A DNA stretch of 64,000 bases, taken from Nitratireductor indicus C115 (lineage in GTDB: Bacteria; Pseudomonadota; Alphaproteobacteria; Rhizobiales; Rhizobiaceae). The translations under genes were made by a program, and so were the position numbers. The stretch lies in assembly GCF_000300515.1 (NCBI RefSeq), contig NZ_AMSI01000003.1, positions 62,001 to 126,000 on the forward strand. The letters run 5' to 3'. Positions within the stretch are counted from its first letter, which is position 1. Each line of letters opens with the position of its first letter. Of the stretch, positions 1-7,771 are shown in pieces. Below the pieces are notes generated by a model that was not told the origin of the DNA, made no database searches, and saw only the letters and a list, made by a program, of their open reading frames with translations.

Positions 1-149
1 TCTTCCCATAATTGCAGATCGTGGCCCCGCTTCAACCGCAGGCCGCTAACGCAACCTGCACGTTCGTCAAAACTTCACCACACCGGAAGAGAGATTCCGC
101 AATGGATGACGTCAAGTCAATCCCGAAATCCCTTTTCCCCCGCAAGCCC
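1..149. other. Intergenic stretch upstream of ssrA, no gene seen
   Basis: No reading frame here looks protein-like on either strand and no repeat copy is visible. It may hold the 3' flank of a gene lying outside the window. Confidence 0.5.
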
Positions 150-178
150 CTTTCCATGACGTTTGAGCCTCACTATAT
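150..178 (+). promoter_or_regulatory. Probable ssrA promoter
   Basis: A -10 hexamer CTATAT at 173-178 matches the alphaproteobacterial housekeeping consensus exactly. CTTTCC (150-155) lies 17 bases upstream and agrees with CTTGAC at 4 of 6 positions. Transcription would begin near 185, which fits the roughly 80-base acceptor piece of a permuted tmRNA whose CCA end is at 266. Confidence 0.55.
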
Positions 179-184
179 TCGCCT

Positions 185-517
185 CGTCGGCTTGACTGAC
201 TATGGCGATAAACTGCCGGTGAAATAAACCATTCGGACCCGGGGGCAGTGCCCGGCGCCTCCACCAGAAACCGCCGAAAGGCGATGATCGCAGGGCGGTT
301 TCTGCTGGGGGCGAAACAGGATCGACGAGGGTGTAAAGATCGGACTTTCGCTCGGCATGGTACCACCGTTATCGGGCTAAACTCTATAGTTGCCAACGAC
401 AACTATGCGGAGGCACGTCTCGCTGCTTAATGCGGCGCGATAGCTTCAAATCAAGCCTTAGGCCGTCGCAGGTCTAAGCGGGGTTCGGAGGCACCTGGCA
501 ACAGAAGCCTCCACTTT
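185..517 (+). ncRNA. ssrA: Transfer-messenger RNA, circularly permuted two-piece form
   Basis: tmRNA rescues stalled ribosomes and adds a degradation tag. The gene is permuted as in other alphaproteobacteria: the acceptor piece comes first and ends in CCACCA at 261-266, with a T-arm CCGGG/CCCGG at 238-255. The coding piece starts at GGGGGC (307), which pairs with GCCTCC before the CCA. Between them, GAAACCGCC (267-275) and GGCGGTTTC (294-302) form a perfect hairpin, the transcribed spacer that is cut out. The tag reading frame at 392-430 encodes ANDNYAEARLAA plus stop. The CCTGGCAACAGAAG motif near 490-504 sits in the final hairpin of the coding piece. The outer ends are estimates. Confidence 0.95.
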
Positions 518-694
518 ATTTTCCCATGTCGTATCCAGAAAAAAACCGAGGGCACACCGGGCCTGCGAGCCTTTGCACCTGGCATTTTGTCGTTTTTGAA
601 GAAACTTCGGTTGAACCATTGCGGCTTTTGCCGGTTTACCTCGGCACACTCCTTCATTAGAGGTATGGCAAGATTCACAAACCCGGTTCCTACG

Positions 695-1225
695 ATGGCC
701 GAAGACCGTATCCGTTACGACATTCTCGCACAGGACGCCCTGCGTGGTGTGATGCGAAAGGTACTGACCGAGGTGGCCCGCACCGGCCTGCCGGGCGAGC
801 ACCATTTCTTCATCACATTCCTGACCACGGCGCCGGGCGTTCGGATATCGACGCGTCTGCGTGAACGCTATCCTGAACAGATGACGATCGTATTGCAGTA
901 TCAGTACTGGGATATGAAAGTCACCGAGACGGGCTTCGAAGTCGGCCTGTCCTTTGCGGATGTGCCGGAAATGCTGTCGATCCCCTTCTCCGCAGTACGC
1001 GGCTTCTACGATCCGTCGGTCAATTTCGAGCTGGAATTCGACGTACGCCCAGAGGAAGACACCGCCGAGCCCCAGCCCTTGCACGAAGTTGTCGAAGGCG
1101 ACGCACCGTCCGCCCCCGAAAGCGCGACCTCCGAGGAAGCGGCAGAACAAGACGACGCCGACGGTGAAAAATCCGAAACCAAGGGTGCGGACGTCGTCTC
1201 GCTCGACGCATTTCGCAAGAAGTGA
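695..1225 (+). CDS. sspB: SspB, ClpXP adaptor for ssrA-tagged proteins
   Basis: SspB binds the ssrA tag on truncated proteins and delivers them to the ClpXP protease in the cytoplasm. The product has about 176 residues. Residues 1 to about 115 form the compact tag-binding domain typical of the alphaproteobacterial family. An acidic, Glu/Ala-rich flexible linker follows, and the tail VVSLDAFRKK is the short ClpX-docking peptide. The start at 695 (MAEDRIRYDIL) is chosen by family alignment; an in-frame ATG at 665 is the alternative, and neither has a good ribosome site. It lies about 180 bases after ssrA, which makes the tag that it recognises, and two small genes follow closely on the same strand. 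Confidence 0.93.
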   Translation: MAEDRIRYDILAQDALRGVMRKVLTEVARTGLPGEHHFFITFLTTAPGVRISTRLRERYPEQMTIVLQYQYWDMKVTETGFEVGLSFADVPEMLSIPFSAVRGFYDPSVNFELEFDVRPEEDTAEPQPLHEVVEGDAPSAPESATSEEAAEQDDADGEKSETKGADVVSLDAFRKK

Positions 1226-1228
1226 ACA

Positions 1229-1426
1229 ATGGGCGAGGTCGTCAACCTTCGCCAGATCCGTAAACGCAAGACGCGTGAGGAAAAACAACAGCGCGCCGCG
1301 GAAAATCGCGCCCTGCACGGTCGCTCCAAAGCGGAGAGGAAGCGCGAGCAAAAGCTTGCGGAACTCGCGGAAAATCACCTGGAAGGCCACCGCCTGTTGC
1401 CCGATGGCGAGGCGAAGCCCCGCTGA
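1229..1426 (+). CDS. DUF4169 family small basic protein
   Basis: This is a 65-residue, highly charged protein, rich in Lys, Arg and Glu with few hydrophobic residues, so it is probably a single helical cytoplasmic chain. The opening GEVVNLRQIRKRKTREEK and the overall length match the DUF4169 family, which is widespread in Hyphomicrobiales but has no known function. It begins three bases after the sspB stop, and its TGA overlaps the ATG of the next gene by one base, so the three genes look like one transcription unit. Confidence 0.8.
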   Translation: MGEVVNLRQIRKRKTREEKQQRAAENRALHGRSKAERKREQKLAELAENHLEGHRLLPDGEAKPR

Positions 1427-1644
1427 TGGGCGTGAAGAAGCATTCCGTCAGCATTCGTGGACATCGCACGAGCATTTCGCTCGAACCTGCATTTTTCGCC
1501 GAGGTTGAACGCATCGCGCTGGAACGCGCCATGCCTGTCGCTGCGCTCATCGCGGAAGTGGACGCCGCACGTCCTGACGAAAGCAATCTGTCATCCGCCT
1601 TGCGCCTGCTGGTTCTCGAAGACCTTAAGCGCAGCCGGTCCTGA
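1426..1644 (+). CDS. Ribbon-helix-helix domain protein
   Basis: This 72-residue protein has the profile of a ribbon-helix-helix (RHH_4-like) protein: a short strand (KKHSVSIRGHRTSISLE) followed by two helices around residues 22-37 and 50-67. RHH proteins bind DNA as dimers through the strand. The ATG overlaps the preceding stop (TGATG), indicating coupled translation. No toxin-like partner is adjacent, so I treat it as a small chromosomal DNA-binding protein and not as an antitoxin. The target is unknown. Confidence 0.75.
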   Translation: MGVKKHSVSIRGHRTSISLEPAFFAEVERIALERAMPVAALIAEVDAARPDESNLSSALRLLVLEDLKRSRS

Positions 1645-1659
1645 TCGCCGGCAGGCGGA

Positions 1660-4600
1660 TCAGTCGGTCGAGCGCAGCAGTTCACGCAAACGGTCGGCGG
1701 AAAGCTCCTTTGCACGGAAGAATTCGGAGATCGCATCGGGCGAGTTCGGCGTTCCGGACGACGAGGTGCCGGAAGGCGCTGAAAGGGGTGCCCGCTCAAC
1801 GTCCGAACCTCCTGAAGGTGGCGAGGGACGGCTTTCGCCGGCTTCCCGCAGCGCCTTTGCCGCCCGTTCCGCTTCCTGAGCGCGCCTTTCGGCCTCCGCA
1901 GCAGCCTTGCGGCGTGCCTCTTCTTCTTCGCGTTCGCGCTTCTCGCGCTCCAGTCGCTCCCTCAGTTCCTGCTCTTTGCGCAGGCGCTCGGCCTCGGCCT
2001 GCTCCCGTTCCTGTTCCAAGGCGGTGAAATAGCGCGCTTCGCGACGCAGGCGCTGCTGCTCCAGAAGCACAGATTGCATGCGCTCCACACGGGCCTGCTC
2101 GCGCTCCAGGGCGCGTTGGGTCAGAAACTGGGCCATGGGTCCGGTTCCGATCTCCGTGATCGTCTCCCCAAGAGGGCCTGAAATCTCGAAAATAACAGCC
2201 GGATCCGCGCCCACCACAGCCTCGCGGCCAGCATCGTAAAGAAGCCGCCCCGAGGCGCGCAGGTTCAGGGTTTTCAGGTCGGCGGACAATTCCGCCGACA
2301 GCACACTGCCATTCACGGAAAGCCTTATGGGCGGCGTGCGCACCGTACCGCCGGCAATCGTGAACGCGAATTCCGCCTCGCCGGCGGCAAAACTGCCCGA
2401 GCGCACCAATTCGGGAACGAAATCCGCAGCTTGCTCGGCGGTAATGGCGTTGCCGATCCGGTCCGCCTGTTCGAGGATCGTCCCGATGACGTCCGGATTA
2501 AGCCCTTCTATGACAAGATCGCGCGCGATGGCCGAACCCGAACCGGTCAAGGAGGCAGCCATGCCATTCACGGTCTTGCCGCTTGCCGTCAGGCTCGCGC
2601 GCGCATCGGTCGTTCCTGCCAGGCTTGCCTCCGGCAGAAGCGCGTCGAGCGCCGCTCCGCTTACACCAAGCTGAGCGGAAAGAAGCCCTGTACCGGCATT
2701 GTTGCGCAACGTGGCAAACGCTTCGACTGTGCCTCCATAAATCTCTGCTTTCAGATCGGAAACCGAAAGTCCTTCCTCGCCGAGCTTGAGTTTCATGGCC
2801 GCATTGCGTGCGCCGGCCCAATCTCCGACCCACAGCGCATCGGCGCGCAGATCGAGATCGGCTGTAAAGGGGAGAACGACCTCCTGCCCGAAAGGAACCT
2901 CCGGCCACACATTTCCCGCCTCCGCCGAAAATGCGTTCGTGCCAAGAACCAGTTCGGCGGCAGGGCCGAGATCGAAACTGGCGAGTTCGAGCGATCCTTC
3001 CACGTCGGGAAGGCTATCCTTCAAACCGATGGTGAGATCACCGGATACATCGCTGTCCACCACATTGCCCTTGAGCGCGGAAAGAACCGCGAGCCCTTCG
3101 CTCCACTCCAGTTCAGCGGAGAGATCGACGGGCATGCCGAGACCGAACCCCGGCAACGTCGTGCCGGCGACGGCCAGCCATGGTTCGAGGTCGTCGCTTT
3201 TCAGTTCCGCTTTGCCGGAAAGCGAAGGCTTGTCTCCCGAAAGGGACAATGTTCCATCGAATGCCCCAGAAAGCCCCTCGCCCGCGATGCTCGCCTTCGT
3301 GGCGATGCCATCCACGCGCGACCCTTCCGCGCTCGCCTCGAGCTTCGCCTCTCCGGCAAGCCCCAGCGGCAGAGCGGGAAGCCCCGCAAGCCCGTAAAGA
3401 ACGGCGGCATCGTCATTGCGCGCGGTGAGCATCATTTTGAAGCGGCCGTCGAGCGCGGCATTTCGCGGGCTGGTATCGGACAAGGAAAAACTGAGGTCGG
3501 TTCCACCCGCCCTGCCTTCCCCACTGACGGCCATTCCCACCGTGTCATCGCCATTGTCGGCAGCGCTCGCCACGAGATTGAGCTCCGTGTCGGCAAGCAA
3601 TCCCGGAAATGCGAGTGCGCGCTGCGAAAGACCAGCAAGCAAAAGGTTTTCAGGAAACCGCGCCGCAAGGGCCGCAACGAAACCCGAAAGATCGGTCGAA
3701 ACCACCGTCGCGTCGATCTGGCCCGTGGGTGCGGAAGCAAAATCCTTCACCTGGCCGGTGGCGCTCAGCTGCGCGCCAGCCAACCCGCCCACCGTCAAAC
3801 GGTCAATTTCGAGCACACCTTCTCTCAGCCGCAACGCGGTATCGAGCCTGTCCGCCTGAAGACCGAGAGCCGAAACTGGCCCGGCCTTCACCGAGAGATC
3901 GACATCGCTGCCGGCCAGCCGGTTGATGCCCGTGTCGCTCACGAAGAGCGAGGAAAATGCCCTGATCCCGTCGAAATCGAGCGCATCGCCGTCCAATGTA
4001 AGCGCCAGCGAGGGACGCGCATCCGATGGCTGATCGCGTTCCAGGCGCCCGTTGAAACGCGCCGCTCCCAAGACGAGTTCGAGATTTTCGAAACTCTGGC
4101 GCTCGCCGGTAAGAGATACGTCAGCGCTGAAACCCGCCGCCGGAAGCCTGCGGATTGCGTCGTCCACCTCGCGCGATATCCAGGCCGCGAAGCCGGAGGG
4201 CTGCGATATGGCAAGCAGCATGTGACCGTTGAAGGAAAACGCATCGCGCGTCGTCAGCAGACCCCGCCCCTCGAAACGGGTTCGCCCCGGAAGCGTCGCG
4301 GCCATGGAGGAAACCGACCAACCGCCTTCTGCGGGTTCCGCCATCAGCTCGATATCGCGGATCGTCGTGTCACCCGCCACAATGGCCGGCAGGTCGATGC
4401 GCACCTTGCCGGGAATGCCCGGTTCCGGCACCGATTGCAGAATCTCGGCAAGCGCCGCAAGCCGCTTTTCAAGATCAATGCCAGCGACTGCATTTTCAGC
4501 CTGCGCATCCGGCTCGAAACGCAATTGCGCCCCGCTCGCCGTAATGTCGAAGCGCGGCGCATCGCCGAGTTCGAGGCTCGCCGTTCCTTCAGCCCGGTAA

Positions 4601-5490
4601 GGCGCGTCCGCCGGCCCGGTCTCGAAGCGGAATTCCTCGACCATGAGGCGATCATGAACCAGTCCAAACCGGCCGGAAAGCCGATTGGTGGCCGCAGAAG
4701 CGGTCAATGCAAAGGTTTCACCGTCGCTGCCGCGCAGCCTGTCCATCTCCTGCTGCGCATAGGTGTTGAGTGAAAACGTGCCGTCATAGCGCGCAACGCC
4801 CTCCTCAATCCGGGCCTGCCCATCCGCCGCGATCTTAACCGGAACCGTATCGGGCAAGGCTTCCACACGCAGCCGCATGGCGCCATTCTCGTCCACGCTG
4901 CCCGTGGCGACGGATACGGCAATCGGCAGCTCATCGAAATCGAGGTGCCCGGATATCCGCCACGGCCCCGCCAGCGTGCGGGCTGAAAGATCGGCATCGA
5001 TATTGGTCAGCCGGTGTTCGCGCCCGCTTGCCGCATGCATGAGGTCCACCGAGCCATCGACGATGGACACTTTCTCGAGCGTCACCTGACGCGCGTCGAA
5101 TGGCCCCGTTGGGCGAACCGCCCAGTCGATGGCCCCGTCCGCAGCGACCGAAATCCTGGCTTTCGGTCGCACAAGCCGCATGTCGAAGATCAGGACCTCG
5201 CCGCGAAGAAACGGCGCGAGTTCCGCATCCATGGAGAATTCCTCCACGGTCATGCTCGGGGCCTGCGGCGTCTCGCCGGCCACAACCACGTCGGTGAATG
5301 TCAGCGAGGGAAAGGGAAGCATGCGCGCCCGCGCCGTGCCCTCCACGCGCACCTCCCGGCCAAGCACCCGTCCCGCCTCGCGCTCGAAGGCCGAGCGATA
5401 ATGGTTCCAATCGATGAAATAAGGAGCAACCAGCGCCGCCGTGAGCGCCAGCACAACAAGTCCACCGAAAAATACGAACAGCCGGGCCAG
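1660..5490 (-). CDS. AsmA family protein (large, with charged C-terminal coiled coil)
   Basis: AsmA-like proteins are inner-membrane anchored with a long periplasmic beta-rich chain and are thought to help lipid or outer-membrane homeostasis. From 5490 the product has about 1276 residues: one N-terminal membrane helix, the family motif APYFIDWNHYRSAFE, the AsmA N-terminal domain, many degenerate beta repeats, and an AsmA-like C-terminal domain ending near GPMAQFLTQRALERE. After that comes about 95 residues of almost pure Glu/Arg/Ala/Lys coiled coil and a Ser/Pro tail. The start is CTG at 5490, preceded by GGAG and giving a full membrane helix; the first canonical start (GTG, 5454) would truncate that helix. 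It is convergent with the gene before it, with stops 15 bases apart. Confidence 0.88.
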   Translation of the reverse strand: MARLFVFFGGLVVLALTAALVAPYFIDWNHYRSAFEREAGRVLGREVRVEGTARARMLPFPSLTFTDVVVAGETPQAPSMTVEEFSMDAELAPFLRGEVLIFDMRLVRPKARISVAADGAIDWAVRPTGPFDARQVTLEKVSIVDGSVDLMHAASGREHRLTNIDADLSARTLAGPWRISGHLDFDELPIAVSVATGSVDENGAMRLRVEALPDTVPVKIAADGQARIEEGVARYDGTFSLNTYAQQEMDRLRGSDGETFALTASAATNRLSGRFGLVHDRLMVEEFRFETGPADAPYRAEGTASLELGDAPRFDITASGAQLRFEPDAQAENAVAGIDLEKRLAALAEILQSVPEPGIPGKVRIDLPAIVAGDTTIRDIELMAEPAEGGWSVSSMAATLPGRTRFEGRGLLTTRDAFSFNGHMLLAISQPSGFAAWISREVDDAIRRLPAAGFSADVSLTGERQSFENLELVLGAARFNGRLERDQPSDARPSLALTLDGDALDFDGIRAFSSLFVSDTGINRLAGSDVDLSVKAGPVSALGLQADRLDTALRLREGVLEIDRLTVGGLAGAQLSATGQVKDFASAPTGQIDATVVSTDLSGFVAALAARFPENLLLAGLSQRALAFPGLLADTELNLVASAADNGDDTVGMAVSGEGRAGGTDLSFSLSDTSPRNAALDGRFKMMLTARNDDAAVLYGLAGLPALPLGLAGEAKLEASAEGSRVDGIATKASIAGEGLSGAFDGTLSLSGDKPSLSGKAELKSDDLEPWLAVAGTTLPGFGLGMPVDLSAELEWSEGLAVLSALKGNVVDSDVSGDLTIGLKDSLPDVEGSLELASFDLGPAAELVLGTNAFSAEAGNVWPEVPFGQEVVLPFTADLDLRADALWVGDWAGARNAAMKLKLGEEGLSVSDLKAEIYGGTVEAFATLRNNAGTGLLSAQLGVSGAALDALLPEASLAGTTDARASLTASGKTVNGMAASLTGSGSAIARDLVIEGLNPDVIGTILEQADRIGNAITAEQAADFVPELVRSGSFAAGEAEFAFTIAGGTVRTPPIRLSVNGSVLSAELSADLKTLNLRASGRLLYDAGREAVVGADPAVIFEISGPLGETITEIGTGPMAQFLTQRALEREQARVERMQSVLLEQQRLRREARYFTALEQEREQAEAERLRKEQELRERLEREKREREEEEARRKAAAEAERRAQEAERAAKALREAGESRPSPPSGGSDVERAPLSAPSGTSSSGTPNSPDAISEFFRAKELSADRLRELLRSTD

Positions 5491-5586
5491 TTGCTTCTCC
5501 TCAGCCTTCTCCCATCACCCACCGCACAGTAGTGCGATTTCGATGACGATAAAGGGGCCTCCTCGGAATGATCGCACAAATTCGGC

Positions 5587-7017
5587 TTATATGCGTCTTG
5601 CCCCGACGACCTTGCCGGGATTCATGATGCCATGCGGATCGATTGCCTGTTTCACCGCACGCATGACGTCGACAGCCTCGCCCAGCTCCTCTTCGAGAAA
5701 GCGCATCTTGCCCTGGCCGATTCCATGCTCGCCGGTGCAGGTCCCGTCCATCGAGAGGGCCCGCCGATTGAGCCGCGCGACGAAGGCCTCCGCCGCCTCG
5801 ACCTCTTTCGGGTCGTCCATATCCATCATGACCAGCACATGGAAATTGCCATCCCCCACATGCCCCAGAACGGTGGCGAGAAGTCCCGAACGCTCAATGT
5901 CCGCCTCCGTCTCGACAATGCATTCGGCAAGCCGCGAGATCGGGACGCACACATCCGTTGAGAGACCCCGCGCCCCGGGACGCAGCGCCACGCAGGCCCA
6001 ATAGGCGTTGTGGCGCGCTTTCCAGAGCTTCGTCCGCTGCTCGGCAACGCTCGTCCACAGGAACGGCCCACCGCCGAACTCTGCCGCGATCTCGCCAAAG
6101 GTCTCAGCCTGTTCCTTCACCCCGGCCTCGCTCCCATGAAACTCCAGAAACAGACAAGGGCTTTCAGAATAGTCGAGGCCGGCATAGGCATTGATCGCCT
6201 TCATGGCGAGCGCATTGACGAATTCGATACGGGCGACCGGCACTCCCATCTGGATCGTGGTGATCACGGCCTGGCAGGCACGTTCCACATCCGGAAAGGG
6301 GCACACCCCTCCCGATATCGCCTGCGGAATGCCGTAAAGCCGAAGCGTCAGCGCGGTAATCACACCAAGCGTTCCCTCCGCGCCCACGAGAAGGCGTGTC
6401 AGATCATAACCGGCGGACGTCTTTCTGGCGCGCCGTGCTGTCTGGATCAGGCGCCCGTCCGGCATCACCGCCGAAAGGCTCACCACATTGTCCCGCATCG
6501 TACCGTAGCGTACCGCATTGGTGCCGGAGGCCCGCGTCGCCGCCATGCCGCCGAGGCTGGCATTGGCGCCAGGGTCGATCGGGAAGAACAGACCCGTGTC
6601 CCGCAAATGCAGGTTCAGATCTTCGCGCGTGACCCCCGGTTCCACTGTGCAGTCCATATCTTCCGCATTGACGGAAAGAATGCGGTTCATTCCCATCAGG
6701 TCGATGGAAATGCCGCCGCCAGGCGCATTCACATGGCCTTCGAGCGAAGTTCCCGTGCCGAAGGGGATGACGGGGACACGGTGCTCGGCGCAAATCCGTA
6801 CGACCTCCTGAACCTCTTGCGTATCCCCGGCAGCAAACACCGCATCGGGCAATTGGGCAGGAATATAGGTCGTGGTATGCGCATGCTGCTCGCGGATCGA
6901 CTGTCCCGTCAGAAGCCGCTCGCCGAACCGTTGCCGCAGAATGCCGAGCGCCGTGGCGATACCCTCTTCATTGCGGGAAACCTGTTCAAGTTCTGCAAGC
7001 GCCATAGCCTTCTCCAT
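5587..7017 (-). CDS. FAD-binding D-lactate dehydrogenase (cytochrome)-type oxidase
   Basis: The 476-residue protein belongs to the FAD_binding_4/FAD-oxidase_C family (Dld, GlcD), which oxidises 2-hydroxy acids such as D-lactate or glycolate and passes electrons to cytochrome c or quinone. The FAD domain spans about residues 55-195, with the PP-loop motif VIPFGTGTSLEGH and the conserved GANASLGGMAAT segment. The C-terminal half carries GHVGDGNFH and, near the end, EHGIGQGKMRFL and NPGK, the expected substrate and flavin contacts. There is no iron-sulfur partner (GlcF) nearby, which favours the single-subunit D-lactate type. Two starts (7017 and 7005) are possible. The exact substrate is inferred from family only. 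Confidence 0.85.
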   Translation of the reverse strand: MEKAMALAELEQVSRNEEGIATALGILRQRFGERLLTGQSIREQHAHTTTYIPAQLPDAVFAAGDTQEVQEVVRICAEHRVPVIPFGTGTSLEGHVNAPGGGISIDLMGMNRILSVNAEDMDCTVEPGVTREDLNLHLRDTGLFFPIDPGANASLGGMAATRASGTNAVRYGTMRDNVVSLSAVMPDGRLIQTARRARKTSAGYDLTRLLVGAEGTLGVITALTLRLYGIPQAISGGVCPFPDVERACQAVITTIQMGVPVARIEFVNALAMKAINAYAGLDYSESPCLFLEFHGSEAGVKEQAETFGEIAAEFGGGPFLWTSVAEQRTKLWKARHNAYWACVALRPGARGLSTDVCVPISRLAECIVETEADIERSGLLATVLGHVGDGNFHVLVMMDMDDPKEVEAAEAFVARLNRRALSMDGTCTGEHGIGQGKMRFLEEELGEAVDVMRAVKQAIDPHGIMNPGKVVGARRI

Positions 7018-7087
7018 AAGCCTTCGGGTTCATCGATGGGACGCCCCGTCCTAGAAACGCCGGGCGTGCACCCGCACAAACAAAAGG

Positions 7088-7157
7088 CGCCCTATCCCGT
7101 TGTTTTTTCCGCATTTCTGCAGGCATCGGATGATTCCACCCGGCTGCAAAATGCTCT
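7088..7157 (-). repeat. Intergenic palindromic repeat, copy A
   Basis: Read on the minus strand it begins AGAGCATTTTGCAGCC and continues with an imperfect palindrome and then AGAAATGCGGAAAAAACAA. It matches the other copies in this window (start TTTTGCA, centre palindrome around GTGGAATCA, tail AAATGCG plus an A-rich run). It fills the gap between the dehydrogenase and thioesterase genes. Confidence 0.75.
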
Positions 7158-7230
7158 ATGCTTCTATGCACCATTGCGCCCGTCCTGTCTTGCGCCAGCG
7201 CGCGGCGAGCGCCGACACTGTCAAAGCCGG

Positions 7231-7743
7231 ATGCGAACCGACCTGCACATGCCTCAACCCAGCCCCGAGATTTCCAGCATCTTTGCCCTAGAAAAGGACT
7301 GGATCGACTATAATGGCCACCTCAACATGGCCTATTACAATGTGCTGTTCGACCGGGCGAGCGACGAGGTTTCCGTAGCGCTTGGCATGGGCCCCTCCTA
7401 TGCTGCCACCCGCCGGCTCACCACCTACACGGCCGAAATCCATATTTGCTATATTCGCGAACTGCACCTGGGCGACCGGGTGCGCGGAACGCTGCAATTG
7501 ATCGACCATGACGAAAAGCGCCTGCATGTCTTCCAGGAGCTACGCCATGTGGATGGATGGCTGGCCGCCACCTCGGAGGTGCTGACCCTGCATGTGGACA
7601 TGTCAGGACCGAAAGTCGCCCCCTTCCCCGCCGACATTCTGGGCAATATCGAAGCGATGCGCGCGCGCCACGCGGCCTTGCCGTGGCCACCACGGGCCGG
7701 CCGCGCCATCGGCATCCACCGCAAGAGCGGCGATATAACGTAA
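7231..7743 (+). CDS. Hotdog-fold acyl-CoA thioesterase family protein
   Basis: The 170-residue product is a single hotdog domain of the YbgC/4-hydroxybenzoyl-CoA thioesterase type. The signature DYNGHLNMAYYNVLFDRASD lies near residues 21-40; its Asp and the GHLN turn form the usual active site. These enzymes hydrolyse the thioester of acyl-CoA. The start at 7231 is the first ATG that leaves a normal N-terminus; the open frame extends far upstream but antisense to the dehydrogenase, so that extension is not believed. ATG 7249 is an alternative. The gene is convergent with the CLC gene, with a 28-base gap. The physiological substrate is unknown. Confidence 0.85.
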   Translation: MRTDLHMPQPSPEISSIFALEKDWIDYNGHLNMAYYNVLFDRASDEVSVALGMGPSYAATRRLTTYTAEIHICYIRELHLGDRVRGTLQLIDHDEKRLHVFQELRHVDGWLAATSEVLTLHVDMSGPKVAPFPADILGNIEAMRARHAALPWPPRAGRAIGIHRKSGDIT

Positions 7744-7771
7744 TCGTCAAGCCAGGCTGCTTGACCGGCTC

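Noticed and set aside
1426-1644. RHH protein as an antitoxin
   Set aside because: No toxin-like gene is adjacent; the neighbours are DUF4169 and the convergent asmA.
2431-4773. 780-codon open frame on the plus strand
   Set aside because: It lies entirely antisense to asmA, and its composition (Arg/His/Gly-rich, no domain) is that of a shadow frame in high-GC DNA.
6010-7230. Upstream extension of the thioesterase frame
   Set aside because: It is antisense to the D-lactate dehydrogenase gene and crosses a repeat copy; only the part from 7231 is protein-like.
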